Shown: positions 19,838 to 30,057, numbered from the stretch's first letter. The stretch: 64,000 nt of DNA from Gracilaria domingensis (GCA_022539475.1 VCMS01000001.1:725605-789604), one strand, 5' to 3'. Program-made: numbers and translations. Notes: a model not told the origin generated them from the sequence alone.

Positions 19838-20815
19838 GGAGGGCGGGGAGCGGGGAGCGGGGAGCGGGGCGAGTGAGCGGGGGCGGGGCGAGGCGGGGGA
19901 AGGAAGGGCGGAGGGGGGTGTGCGCGCGGGGTGGAGGGTGTTGAACGCGTGCGCGCCGTTGAACGCGCGGCGGTACAAAGCAGGGCGGGCGGCGTCTGCA
20001 CTGGCCCTTTGTGGCGCTGCGCTGGTGGCGCAAGAGCACGTGCTAGCGCTCCGTCTCAAACGCGGCGCGGCGGGCGCGCCGCCAACCGCCGCATTGCACC
20101 ATTCAGCGCACGCGCGCCGCGCGCGTCGCGCACGCGCGCGTGGCGCGCCATGAAGGTACACACGCGGCGCGCACGCGGCGGCCACGCGCGCGCCGTGCGC
20201 GCGCGCGCCGCGCCACCTGGGCGCGCTCGCCCATCGTGGCTGCTTTTTCCATGTCGTGAGTCATGAGTGCGCCTGCACACAAGCAATCCTACAGCCGTAG
20301 CGCAATCTCACGACCGCCTCTTCGACGCACCGCCGTGCCATGAGCGCGGGCGCGTGGAACTGCGCCGCCCCCCGCTCGCGCGGACCTCAGGGCGCCGCCC
20401 TTGGCGCCGCGCCGCACCAGCGCCCCAGCAGTGCCGCGCATTGCACACCCAACAACTAGATACCTTTGGGACCCGCTAACTTCACGGGAGCCAACCCCAC
20501 GGTCCGTTTGATCAAGCCGCGCACGCCGTTCGGAGTCCGTTCCGCAACACACGTGACCACGTACGTTACGTGTACAACGCACACACGTTTCGTGTTCTAA
20601 GACCACGTGCTTCACGTGTTCATGTTCGCACGAGCACTGTCCAGCGAAAAACTCTACCGTAGCATACCAGGGGTATCATGCATGTGTTGTGCAGTGCTGC
20701 TGAACGCCACTGCTGCTGCAGCTGCGCCGCCTTCAACACGCCGCGGTGTCGCGATTGCGCATCGTGAGAGCGCAGCTCGTCGCCAGTGGCGTGTCCATCC
20801 CACCGTCGTCGGCAG
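19838..20815. promoter_or_regulatory. CpG-dense bidirectional promoter region
   Basis: This 978-bp region lies between the divergent Sel1-repeat gene (minus) and RINT1/TIP20 gene (plus). About 20.06-20.23 kb is almost pure alternating GC/CG with short runs prone to Z-DNA. The frames on both strands here are low-complexity Arg/Ala products and are not genes. Confidence 0.6.
20548..20620. promoter_or_regulatory. cluster of ACGT-core / G-box-like sites
   Basis: Several ACGT cores occur within about 70 bp, including two perfect CACGTG palindromes (in ACCACGTGCT and TTCACGTGTT) and ACACGTGA, CCACGTAC and TTACGTGT. They sit about 200-270 bp upstream of the RINT1/TIP20 start. ACGT cores are classic bZIP/bHLH targets; a regulatory role here is inferred. 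Confidence 0.5.
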
Positions 20816-23275
20816 ATGGTTCTCTCCGCATCCCAACACGATCTCGGCTCGCTCGTTCTGGAAGCCGGCGGCGTACGATCGTACCTCAGTCGCACAATCA
20901 CAGACTCCACCACCTTGAGACACGTTCCGCAAATCGCCGCATTATGCGACCAGCAGCGGACAAACGTCACGCGTTCACCGGACGCCGTCAAGGCCGATTT
21001 AGCCCTGCGTTCCAACGCGGAGCACTCTCTTTCAGACGCGCGCCTTACTTTGGAGGACATTCGCGATAAGGCTACCAATCTGTTGTTTGAGCATCACCAA
21101 CGAAAGCAGCAGCTTGAAGCGCTTCTTGACAGCTTTCAACAACTTTCCCACGCCCGCCGTCAATATCTCGCCGTTGCAAAATGTCGGCAGATAGCAAACG
21201 CGTATATTCGAGCTCTTCGTCCGCTTGCATTGCATCAACAGCATGGATCAAGCGCCGACATGCATACCGTTGCGGCCAACATCGATGTGCTCATTGATAA
21301 GGTTGACGCTGTCAGACGCAAAGGATCCAAATATCTCTTCGCCGATGACTTTCACACCAACCAGCGAATCGTTACCTCAATTGAGAACCGCGCCGTGGAT
21401 GCTGTCGTCAAGGCGCGTGCCGCCTTTGTCAACGTGCTCGACAACGAATTTCGTCACTTTGGCTGGCCTATGAAAGTCCCACTTCCTTCCACAGACTCCC
21501 ACATCATATCGTCTATCAACTTTTACGTCAACCAACTCAGTCAACTGCAACGCGTCGCCAATCAAGGCGACTATATTCCGGAGCGAACCAAATGGCATCG
21601 CGCTTTGTCTGACTCGTGGGCCATTGCCGCCATTCTCCGCGCCCCTCTTGCACGCTTTCGATACCACTTTCTGGAGAACTTTGACCAACAACCTTCTCAG
21701 TCATCCTCCGCCAAACCACCACGACAACGCACCACTTCCCGTTTCGATCGTCCTGAATGGGCTGCCGACTTTGCCCTAGACCGCATCAGAGAGGCCACCC
21801 CATTCCTGAGTCAGGTTGATATTGATGGTCCGCAGGGAGCAGACGTAAAATTTGCGGAGGGCTTTTGCCGCGTCTTTGCCGAGAAGATTGCCTACGACTG
21901 CGAGTTGGCGCTGAGGACATCCACGAATGACGCCGATGCAGACTCTCTCATTGCGCATGCGTCGGAAACTGCCAAGCAATTTGACGCCAAGTTGAGATCA
22001 GGTGTCATTCATATCCACACCCAACCTGATGCACCTTCGTCTTCGCCGGCGTTTTTGTCCTCGTTGCATGTGCTTAGTATGAATGAATCGTTCCTGACAT
22101 CTTGGGCGAGCTCTGAACTCAGAATAGCGGACGCTCAGGTTAACCTTTTGCTTGATCAGGCCTTAGAGGCGACTGGTGAACAAACAGACGATTTGGCAAT
22201 GTCACAGGAAACTGTCGCCGTGACGCGCGAGCAGCTTGAATATCTGTGCCAGGAGATTGTGAATCATGTTGGAAGTGCCAGTCAGAAAGCGAGGGCGCTC
22301 GAGTCCGAGGAGCGTATTGCGACGTTTCTAAAGCTCACAGAACTCCCACTTCTGCAGGCCATCCGCTCGCGATTAAAGGAACAAGTGGAGGAAACCGACT
22401 ACGAAAATCTATCAGTGGAGCGAATTCAACGGAGCACTCGAGCTTCGTTCCTGGCACATCTCATCGCGGACGGCCTGGAAGATCGAAGTGTGGACGCGTT
22501 TTACATTGCACAGGAGCATCGAACCGACAAGTGCTTTTACGAGGACGAGATTTCGCGGCTGAGAGCACTTCACTCATCTAACAGTACCATAACTACGGAT
22601 GCTATTGCGAGCACATTTATTGAAGCCGTTCGCGCTGACTATGCCGATCGAACTCGCTTTGGAGAAATTCCGGCTCCCGATGCGGCCATCGTGCTAACTC
22701 ATGATTTATCAGAATCCCTTGTTAACCCTTTAATTTCGTTGGAGAGCATGCTGGGCGCTGTGAACAAAGGCATTCCCTGCCGAAAGTCCGCCTCGGCAAT
22801 CTGGCGTGCCGTTGCGACTAAGCTAGACGCGTTCTTCTTTTATGATATTGTGCTGCAGTGTTTCGCAGGCGGCAGTCGCAATGCGATGGCTGTTGCAGCT
22901 GAGATTAATGGCTTTCTCAGCCCGACCCATATGGCACGCATGGCGAGACAAGTGGCGCATGACACTTTGATGCTTGTGTCTACCTTCACCGCCGTGTCGC
23001 GAAACCCGTCAAAGTTCCTTCCGTCGTGTTCTGAGTGTAGCGTCGTATTGCAGATGGCTGCCAACAGGGTTCTGCGTCCGAATGCTTCGTTACGGAAGGA
23101 GCATGAGCAAGTCCTTGAAGCACTTGAGCGCATTGCGACTTCGGATGAAGACAAGGCGGTGCTGACCACGAAACAAGCTTTGGAAACTGCAATCAAGGTG
23201 GTGCACATTACCCCGCGTGAAGCTTTGGAACTGTGTGCCATCACTGGACTCAGATTCGCTATAAGGCTAATGTAA
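20816..23275 (+). CDS. RINT1/TIP20/MAG2 family vesicle-tethering subunit
   Basis: This protein of 819 residues from ATG at 20816 belongs to the RINT-1/TIP20 family. The family forms the Dsl1/NRZ complex that tethers Golgi-derived vesicles at the ER. The frame opens earlier at a GTG, which is not used as start here. The N-terminal 200 residues are helical and heptad-like (EDIRDKATNLLFEHHQRKQQ). The family core contains HFGWPMKVP, then the typical ILRAPLARFRYHFLEN block followed by RPEWAADFALDRI, which corresponds to FRYHF...KPEW in RINT1. The C-terminal part (SAIWRAVATKLDAFFFYDIV, then helices ending LRPNASL) matches the last helical bundle. Length is close to the animal and plant relatives (about 790 residues). 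It is intronless and converges with the NT-C2 gene, leaving only 58 bp between stops. Confidence 0.88.
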   Translation: MVLSASQHDLGSLVLEAGGVRSYLSRTITDSTTLRHVPQIAALCDQQRTNVTRSPDAVKADLALRSNAEHSLSDARLTLEDIRDKATNLLFEHHQRKQQLEALLDSFQQLSHARRQYLAVAKCRQIANAYIRALRPLALHQQHGSSADMHTVAANIDVLIDKVDAVRRKGSKYLFADDFHTNQRIVTSIENRAVDAVVKARAAFVNVLDNEFRHFGWPMKVPLPSTDSHIISSINFYVNQLSQLQRVANQGDYIPERTKWHRALSDSWAIAAILRAPLARFRYHFLENFDQQPSQSSSAKPPRQRTTSRFDRPEWAADFALDRIREATPFLSQVDIDGPQGADVKFAEGFCRVFAEKIAYDCELALRTSTNDADADSLIAHASETAKQFDAKLRSGVIHIHTQPDAPSSSPAFLSSLHVLSMNESFLTSWASSELRIADAQVNLLLDQALEATGEQTDDLAMSQETVAVTREQLEYLCQEIVNHVGSASQKARALESEERIATFLKLTELPLLQAIRSRLKEQVEETDYENLSVERIQRSTRASFLAHLIADGLEDRSVDAFYIAQEHRTDKCFYEDEISRLRALHSSNSTITTDAIASTFIEAVRADYADRTRFGEIPAPDAAIVLTHDLSESLVNPLISLESMLGAVNKGIPCRKSASAIWRAVATKLDAFFFYDIVLQCFAGGSRNAMAVAAEINGFLSPTHMARMARQVAHDTLMLVSTFTAVSRNPSKFLPSCSECSVVLQMAANRVLRPNASLRKEHEQVLEALERIATSDEDKAVLTTKQALETAIKVVHITPREALELCAITGLRFAIRLM

Positions 23276-23333
23276 CATAGGTAAGGGGCTGTGACTAAAC
23301 AACAGTTTATCGTTCGCGTTCTCGTGATAGGCA

Positions 23334-24925
23334 CTACTCGGTGATGAGTCCAAGTTTGTGCTGCATAGCCTGCATTTGAAACAAGGCTTGTTCCTTTTCC
23401 ATGTTCGCCAACGCTAGAGATACTTTTGTCACCTTCAACTCGTTCACGACATCCAAGAAGCGAGGTTCTCTTTTGAGGGCTATCTCAAGCTCTTCAATTT
23501 TTTTCTTGAGGTCCCTGATTTGGTTATTGCTCACGTTCTGCGACTGGGTGGATTCAACCTGCTGCTCGTGATTCTCCTCGAGTTCCTCCAACAGGCTTTC
23601 GTTCTGCGCTTCAAGTTCTGCTATTCTTCTGTCCTTTTCTTTGATTGTATTGGAGAGCTCCGGTGCAGCGGGGGAGCCAGGAACTTTTTGCGTCCTGACT
23701 GACTTGTTCTTTTCGTCTTCCAGATCTAGTTCTCGGGCCTGCAAGTCAGCCTTGAGTGCAGCAATCTCTTCGTGCGCATTCTTACTGGACGTCTTTTCAA
23801 CTTGCTGTTTTCCTTTTTCAGCGCATGGATTTGGGCCTTGAGTTCCTTCAACTCAGAGACTAATTCTGGCGGGACGACAACTTTTTCTTTCTCACGCTTC
23901 GCACCTGTGGCCGCGGAACTTCTGCTTGATGGAATGCCTCTTGATTTTGTTTCTTCCGCCTTGTCTTCTCTGGTTTTTTTCGTTCCTTTTCGATCCTTTA
24001 ACTTGGTCTTTAGCTTGTCTCTGAGAGACGGACTCTCCTTCATACCATCCTTTCCATTTGCACGTTTTGCACACTCGGCGGACAACTCGGGCGATGACTC
24101 GAGGCTATGAACCGAATCGGTAGTGAGGGACTGCTGTCTGGTTGGGACATTGCCACTAAACGTGGCTGCCTTGCTTACGGAAGTTAATCTCCTCGGCGAG
24201 TCGGAAGCCGTGATACTGGACGAAGGACTCATGGCTGCATCGGAATGGAACGTTGCACTCATATCGTTTGATGACCTGGTGATGTGCTCAAGATCACCAA
24301 GATCTGGACTGACACCATCTCCGAAAATGGAATCATCATCCCTGTACACGTCTGTAATCTCAGACAGGGTATCCGAGCCGGCACGGGAGCCATTCTTTGA
24401 CTTCTTTCCAATGTGCAGCATTGTGGCCTGAATCTTGGTGATGACAATAGAACCATTGGACAGAGTGAGGTCGGCAAACACGGTACTGGTGGTCCCCTTG
24501 ATGTATTTTGCAAAGTCAACTGATATCTTTCCCATGGCCTTTCCATCAACGGCTCCTTTTCTCAAGACAATCTTTGCCAATTTCTCGTCAAAATGAAGCT
24601 CAGAAGAGTCATTGGCATGGGGAGAAGACGCTGCGGCGTTCTTTGAATTCTTTGGACTCTTTCGAAATAAGGTGCATTCCACAGTGATGGTATGTCCTAT
24701 CTCAGCGTGTCCATTGAGCACGTTTATGAGAGGGGTTGCGTGACGATTTCCTCTTCGTTCGCAAGTTACACAGACTTGAGCGGCATTTTGAATCCTCTCC
24801 ACGCGCGACACAAAGATATCGATTCGAAAACGATACGGGGTTGTTCCAATGTGTTTGACAGAACCCTGCGGAGCGGCAATCTTTGAGCCAGAACGTTTTA
24901 TGAGGTCTTTCACTCGTTGAGCCAT
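23334..24925 (-). CDS. NT-C2 (EEIG1/EHBP1-type) domain plus coiled-coil protein, frame changes near 23790
   Basis: From ATG at 24925 the first ~160 residues form an N-terminal C2 domain of the EEIG1/EHBP1 class. Landmarks are FRIDIFVSRVERIQNAA, TPLINVLNGHAEIGHTI, a basic KNSK stretch, a conserved KMG-like KAMGKISVDFAKYI block and SIVITKIQATML. Such domains bind membranes or actin-linked partners. A Ser-rich linker and a Lys-rich region follow, then a coiled coil beginning ELKELKAQIHALKKENSKLK. This frame ends at 23726. The coiled coil continues in another frame (SSKNAHEEIAALKADLQARE) to a stop at 23334. Either a 1-2 base indel or a tiny 47-nt GTAAGA...TTGCAG intron could restore continuity. 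Residues before the shift keep heptad character in the second frame, favouring an indel. Confidence 0.78.
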
Positions 24926-25574
24926 GGTGTTTTTGTTTTTGTGAGTACAGTTACGTATGTGATGTGAGGCTGTTGTTTAAAGGCATGGTACTTTGAAGTG
25001 CGGGTTTTGTGACTGTGTTGGGAGGGGAAATGGGGACAATGTGTAGAAGAAGTTTTTGGACAGTTCATAGCTGGTTGGGTTTACAAATGGGTTTTTACCA
25101 GAGCAGTGAATGCTCTCGTAAAGGCTTTTAAGATTTTCTAGGGTGCGGATTTCAAAGCGAGGAGTGGGTTTGCGAGGTCGACGTGAGATAAAATTTGAGT
25201 TGAAAGAGAGTGGGCGAGCACATGGGAGACAAGAGCAAACGGTTTAAAACGAGCATAAAGAAGTTAGGTTGATGCAGCTGAGTTTCAAGTAAGTTGCGCG
25301 TCGACGACAGGAGCAGCGGGATACGGGCACGAGAGCGCGGGGGTGACAGGACGACAGCGTGCCATCTGTGGTGTACGCAGGTGTCAGAATGACGTCTGTG
25401 GTGCTCCGTGTCACAAGGACGCGCGGTGCAAGTCATGGCAAGCAAAGCGCTGGTGCTACTACCGTCGGTACATCTATCTATAGAGTTGTGTACGCTTGGC
25501 TCGAAGATACCGAAGCCATCGTACAAGCGGTGGAACGCAATCTCGAAAGGAAGCGCAGCGTAACTTGTACAACA
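24926..25574. other. divergent promoter region
   Basis: This lies between the NT-C2 gene (minus) and TRAPPC2L (plus). It is GT-rich near the NT-C2 start. Nothing coding is supported; the long minus-strand frame crossing 25152-26321 is antisense to TRAPPC2L. Confidence 0.5.
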
Positions 25575-26228
25575 ATGGAGACGACGTACAACGGAAGCGG
25601 CGTTCAGACGGCGGCGCCGCGGGACGAGCGCCGCAGACGCGGCGCCAGAAAGCGCGCTCAAATCGTGTGCATCGCGATCATCGCGCCCAATGTAAGTGCC
25701 TCTCCAGCGCAGCGCCCTCTCCAGCGCAGCGCCCTCTCCAGCGCAGCGCGCAACGCGCCCAGAAAGGTTGGCTAACCGCCGCGAAACGCACAGAACGCGC
25801 TCATGTACATGCGGGTGTTCAACGCGCCGGCCGACAAGACAGACGAGACCAACTGGATGCAGCTGCAAGAGGTGGTGTACAACTCGCTGGACGTGGTGGA
25901 GGAGCGGCTGTGGTCCGGCACCGCGCGCGGCGGCGGCGCCGCGCGCGAGACCGACGGCTTCCTCGGCTGCCTGGCCGTGGTGGGGCGGACGTGCGTGTTC
26001 GGCAGCGTGAGCAAGTCGGCGCACAAGGCGCTGGTGGTGATGCGCGACGGGCACGACGTCTCCGACGCCGCGGTGCGCGCCGCGCTGACGCACGTGATGG
26101 AGGCGATGGTGCGCGCGCTGCTCAACTGTCTGGTGGCGCCGAATCAGCTGGCGCTGCGCTCGCAGCGCTTCGACGCGCGCATGGCCGCCGTGGCGCACGA
26201 GTTCAACGCCGCTAACAGTGAACGGTAA
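25575..26228 (+). CDS. TRAPPC2L: TRAPP complex subunit TRAPPC2L, two exons
   Basis: Exon 1 runs 25575-25691, from an ATG through a basic leader to VCIAIIAPN. Exon 2 is 25794-26228, beginning NALMYMRVF. Joined, they give the longin-fold start of TRAPPC2L, in which VCIAVIA..N is followed by LYIR. Further matches are VVYNSLDVVEERL, GFLGCLAVVGRTCVFGSVS, FKxVMVVxD-like ALVVMRDG and the end SQRFDARMAAVAHEF. TRAPPC2L is a small adaptor subunit of the TRAPP Rab-GEF complexes in ER-Golgi traffic. The intron has a perfect GTAAGT donor and a GCACAG acceptor. The leader of about 30 residues before the longin start is unusually long, so an alternative start is possible. The stop lies inside another donor-like CGGTAAGT, so a further 3' exon cannot be excluded. 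Confidence 0.85.
25692..25793 (+). other. 102-bp spliceosomal intron with internal tandem repeat
   Basis: The intron starts GTAAGT and ends CACAG. Its first half holds three consecutive copies of a roughly 17-bp unit (CCCTCTCCAGCGCAGCG, the first copy slightly shorter). It is the only intron in the conventional genes that I could place with confidence. Confidence 0.85.
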
Positions 26229-26647
26229 GTCGCGCCTGCTGCTTGCCGCACGCGCGCGCGCGCGCGCGCGCGCGGCGATGCGATGCGGCGCGCCCGCCGC
26301 GGCCGCGTCGCGCCGGGGCAAGATGCGCTGTCAGCGCGGTCGCCGAGATTCGGTGCGCAGCCTGCGCCGCGACGGCGCGCCGCCGCGCGCCCGCTGACAG
26401 CTGCTACGCTGCGCGCGCGCGCCGCGCCGGTCGCGGCTGTGGCTGTGTGAGCGCGCGCGCACTGTCAGCGCGCGGCGTGCGTTCGCACGCCGCTCGTTGG
26501 CGCGCGCTTATATAACAAATTGGCGGTGCCACCACATCGCTCCCACTCCGCTTTCCTTGACGCGCTCGCTTCCTCCCGAGTCGCACCTCAACGCAGCCCC
26601 GCCCCCGCCGTCGTCCGACCCTCGTCTCCCGCACCCCACCCCACCCA
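26229..26647. promoter_or_regulatory. GMPPB promoter region with (CG)n tract and TATA box
   Basis: A (CG)12 dinucleotide run occupies 26251-26274, followed by extremely CpG-rich DNA to about 26490. A perfect TTATATAA box lies at 26508-26515, 133 bp before the GMPPB ATG. A C-rich, CT-rich leader precedes the ATG. The alternating CG run could adopt Z-DNA. Confidence 0.65.
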
Positions 26648-27724
26648 ATGAAGGCCTTAATTCTCGTCGGCGGCTTCGGCACCAGGCTGCGCCCTCTCAC
26701 GCTGTCCGTGCCCAAGCCGCTCGTGCACTTCTGCAACAAGCCCATGATTCTGCACCAGATCGAGGCGCTGGTGGCCGTCGGCGTCACCGAGGTGGTGCTG
26801 GCCGTCAACTATCAGCCCGAGAAGATGCAGGCCTTCCTCAAGGAGCAGGCGCACAAGCTGGGCATCAAGATCACCACGTCGCTGGAGACGGAGCCGCTGG
26901 GCACCGCCGGCCCCATCAAGCTGGCTGAGCCGTTCCTCAACGACGGCGAGCCCTTCTTCGTGCTCAACTCGGACGTGTCGTGCGAGTACCCGTTCGAGGA
27001 GATGATAGCCTTCCAGAAGAAGACCAACGCTGCCGGCGTGCTCATGGCCACGCCCGTGGAGGACCCGTCCAAGTTTGGCGTCATTCTGTACGACGACGCC
27101 GGTCGCATCAAGGACTTTGTGGAGAAGCCCAAGGAGTTCATCTCGCGCTTCATCAACGCCGGCATCTACTATCTCACGCCGGAAGTGTTTGACCGCATTG
27201 AGCTGCGACCCACCTCGATTGAGAAGGAGGTGTTCCCTCCTATGGCTGCCGAAGGCTTGCTGTACGTCATGGAGCTGCGCGGCTTCTGGGCTGACGTCGG
27301 CCAGCCAAAGGACTACCTCATTGGGCAGACTCTCAAGCTCAACGCGCTGTCGAAGCACGACCCGGAGGCGCTCGTGGCCGGCGAGAGGTACACCGGCAAT
27401 GTGATGGTGCACCCCACCGCCAAGATTGGGCAGGGCTGCTCCATTGGCCCGGACGTGGTCATCGGCGCCAACTGTGTGATTGGCGATGGCGCAAGAGTCA
27501 AGTCGTCGGCTATCTTGCCGGGCACGAAGATTGGCATGCATTCGTACGTTGACAAGAGCATTATTGGCTGGCAGTCACGCATTGGCAACTGGGTTCGTAT
27601 CGAGGAGAACTCTGTCCTTGGAGAAGACGTGACTGTCAAGGATGAGTTTCACTTGCATTCGTCTATTGTTCTGCCTCACAAGGGTGTCAAGAGCAGCTTG
27701 AAACCGGGGACGATTGTATTGTGA
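26648..27724 (+). CDS. GMPPB: Mannose-1-phosphate guanylyltransferase (GDP-mannose pyrophosphorylase)
   Basis: This 358-residue enzyme makes GDP-mannose from mannose-1-phosphate and GTP in the cytosol. GDP-mannose feeds N-glycosylation, GPI anchors and, in algae, cell-wall and low-molecular-weight carbohydrates. The nucleotidyltransferase domain starts at once with MKALILVGGFGTRLRPLT and has KPLVHFCNKPMI, FFVLNSDVSCEYPF (metal-binding Asp) and a VEKP motif (FVEKPKEFIS). The C-terminal third is a left-handed beta-helix of hexapeptide repeats (IGQGCSIGPDVVIGANCVIG and on), ending GTIVL. Length equals that of yeast and human GMPPB. The gene is strongly GC-biased relative to its neighbours, especially at third positions, which suggests high expression. 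Confidence 0.97.
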   Translation: MKALILVGGFGTRLRPLTLSVPKPLVHFCNKPMILHQIEALVAVGVTEVVLAVNYQPEKMQAFLKEQAHKLGIKITTSLETEPLGTAGPIKLAEPFLNDGEPFFVLNSDVSCEYPFEEMIAFQKKTNAAGVLMATPVEDPSKFGVILYDDAGRIKDFVEKPKEFISRFINAGIYYLTPEVFDRIELRPTSIEKEVFPPMAAEGLLYVMELRGFWADVGQPKDYLIGQTLKLNALSKHDPEALVAGERYTGNVMVHPTAKIGQGCSIGPDVVIGANCVIGDGARVKSSAILPGTKIGMHSYVDKSIIGWQSRIGNWVRIEENSVLGEDVTVKDEFHLHSSIVLPHKGVKSSLKPGTIVL

Positions 27725-28803
27725 CGCTGTTCGTGGCCGCTTTGCTCGCCGATGGCTAATGGTCATGGCTGAGCGTTTTGAATGACTGAGATACGATGGC
27801 GGTTGTGGTGGTGATCATGGTGATGACTCTGGTGAGGGTGGTGGTGAAGGTGGAGGTGGAGAGGGTGAGGTGGAGGTACGAATGGATTTCCGAATGTAAA
27901 TTGCTGTGTGGCTCTTGTGTGCGGCTGCCGCGGACGGGGGTTGGTATATCATACTTGTATCTGACGAATCCTTTTTTCGCTATTTTCGGGCGAGCGCTTG
28001 AGCCATATGCTGACGTGTCAGACGTCATGCGCCAGCGTAAATCGCGTCCAGCGCGCTCTCTCGATCCATGCCACTCGCGATGCGCAGTCGGACATGCTTC
28101 CGCTTCCGTTTCCGTTACAATTGAATCCAACATTTGCCCCGTGTGATACCAACTGATCACGGACGTGGAACTGTGACCCGAATCTTAACGGGCCGTCATG
28201 CCAGCTTACTCATCTATGTCCCATAACCGATTCTTTCTGCGCGCCACCAAACTCAAAACAAATGGCGGCGTCTTGACATGTTGTGGCTCGAAATTCTTCG
28301 CACCTGTGCCATATCAACTATGGAGATAAGTTTTTCGTTCATACGAACTTCATCCTATGATGGCAACACAGTCAAGAATGCGCTCATCATCAAACCGCCT
28401 CCAACTGCGGCAGAACTTCTCACTGCCTGGTATCCGCCGCGCCGGCCTCAACATGCGACAGCTCTGTTCATTACAATCGCGACCCGGTCCCTCGAACTGG
28501 CTCACAGGCCAATGCTGCGGCCCGAGTGTCGCGTATCAGCTCTCATCCGTACTATTTACAGGGCGCTTCAAATCGTCATCCAGAATGCTACGGAAGTGCC
28601 TTCCTTACACACAGATTCAGTTGAAAAGCCGCTCTCGTATTGTGTAACGTCTGCAACGCCCGAACAGTGTCGAAACCATCCAAGTCCCGGGTGGTATCTA
28701 TGTAACCAGATTGGAAACAAATTCCGTACGCTGCTCGTCCGGTAGAGATGAGCCACCACACGAAAGAAAGGCCCGTGTTCGCACTGTTCCGGTGTAGTAG
28801 TCT
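27725..28803. other. intergenic, G-rich purine tract near GMPPB end
   Basis: There is no gene. On the plus strand 27831-27878 is a run of GGTG/GGAGG repeats that could form a G-quadruplex just after the GMPPB stop. The rest holds only short unsupported frames. Confidence 0.5.
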
Positions 28804-29706
28804 TCATGGCCCGCAACTAATCTGTTGATTGCCGCATTTCGCACACAGTCCGCCATTCTTCTCTGAGAACGTCTCCAGACAGCTTTGATTTGTGCAAACG
28901 AGAACCCTTGATCTGCAGTAGCTGCACCGCACATTATTCGAGTAGTCATCCCATTCACAGGAGCATACTAAACAACGACCAACAATACTTGGAATACTCG
29001 TCGGTTGTACCATTCTCGTGTCGAACACCAAGTTTTTGCCTTCAAACACGTCACCGCCATCAGGAAAACGGTTCAAGAAACGGTCGATTCCGCCGCGCAA
29101 TTGTGCTACGGACTCCGCTAATCCACTGTTAGATAGAAACGCTGACGCTCGTTCACATCGAATACCACCCGTGCAGTACATCAACACTCGTTTCCCATCG
29201 AACAAATGCTTGTTTTCAAGAACGTATCGGGGAAAGTCAGAAAACTGACGTATAGGAGGTAGTACCGCTCCTCTGAATCGACCAATTGCAGACTCATACT
29301 GGTTACGAACATCCATCACGACCACGTTCTTTGCCTGTTGAAGAAGCTCATCCCGGAACTGATCGGGTGCAAGATGCGGCGCCGCGTGTTTCCATGACGC
29401 CTTCGAGGATGGGATCCCCATCGTCACCAGTTCTTTGCATACACGAACCTTCCATCCTTCAGGAAAATTCTTGGAGCTGCCATTCGAAACCTTGAAATCG
29501 ATATCAGCGTCGTTTAGCAGTCTTGAAATGAGCTCGTGAAAGGCTTGCACATCGGCTTCGGTACCTCCAAATGTGCCGTTGATACCCTCCGAGCTAATAC
29601 GGATTCTGCCGGCTACGTTGTGTTGATTGCCGAACGATATCACGTCCCGGGCAATGCATGACATATCATCGATGTCCGTGTAGTGATAGAAGAGGGAAAC
29701 CGGCAT
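28804..29706 (-). CDS. TrhO/TSTD2-like rhodanese (tRNA uridine 5-hydroxylase family)
   Basis: This is a complete 300-residue protein. The N-terminal UPF0176-type acylphosphatase-like domain (1-90) contains LFYHYTDIDD and GRIRISSEGINGTFGG. The rhodanese domain follows, with VVVMDVRNQYES and the active loop YCTGGIRCERASAF (nucleophile C178). The C-terminus has a cysteine-rich module (about 245-298, with RCLVC, CSYC, CTNQSC, CAKC) typical of the family. Bacterial TrhO (YceA) hydroxylates U34 of tRNAs; eukaryotic TSTD2 is homologous. There is no organelle signal. The gene is intact, but truncated copies of it lie at 39.2, 45.9 and 55.0 kb, so it has repeatedly been carried along in local duplications. 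Confidence 0.93.
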   Translation of the reverse strand: MPVSLFYHYTDIDDMSCIARDVISFGNQHNVAGRIRISSEGINGTFGGTEADVQAFHELISRLLNDADIDFKVSNGSSKNFPEGWKVRVCKELVTMGIPSSKASWKHAAPHLAPDQFRDELLQQAKNVVVMDVRNQYESAIGRFRGAVLPPIRQFSDFPRYVLENKHLFDGKRVLMYCTGGIRCERASAFLSNSGLAESVAQLRGGIDRFLNRFPDGGDVFEGKNLVFDTRMVQPTSIPSIVGRCLVCSCEWDDYSNNVRCSYCRSRVLVCTNQSCLETFSEKNGGLCAKCGNQQISCGP

Positions 29707-30057
29707 CTTGCTCTTAGCGAACTGCCTCTACCCTTGGCACGAGCGAACATAATCATTCCATCGCACCGTGCGAATAATGCGCACCCGATCCAAGATCATC
29801 TTCAAACATAAATTCAGAAGAGTACAGGGGTAGAACTTCTACGGTAGAAGGCTACCAAATCTTTGCCGGTACATGGTACAAAGGTAGCCTTATATCCTTT
29901 ACAGTAGTTCACCAAAAGAACCAATGACGTTTTGCATCCATTCGGTGCTGTAGTACATACTCTGTACGACGTTATACGTACAAGGGTAGTGGCCGCCGCC
30001 ATCGTCAACTTGGAACCTCCAAGTTGGAAGGCTCGCCAATAGCACCTACGTTCTGAG
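29707..30057. other. TrhO upstream region
   Basis: The first ~110 bp are also present, diverged, behind the TrhO fragments at 39.45-39.56 and 55.21-55.32 kb, so the duplicated block included this promoter. No other feature was seen. Confidence 0.5.

Noticed and set aside
19838-20185. N-terminal extension of the Sel1-repeat protein
   Set aside because: It starts at GTG and is Arg/Ala/Pro low complexity from a CpG promoter block; the ATG at 19837 is better.
25152-26321. 389-codon minus-strand frame
   Set aside because: It is the shadow of the TRAPPC2L exons in very GC-rich DNA, where stop codons are rare.
26657-27541. 294-codon minus-strand frame and other frames over GMPPB
   Set aside because: Antisense to a fully identified GMPPB gene with high GC third positions.
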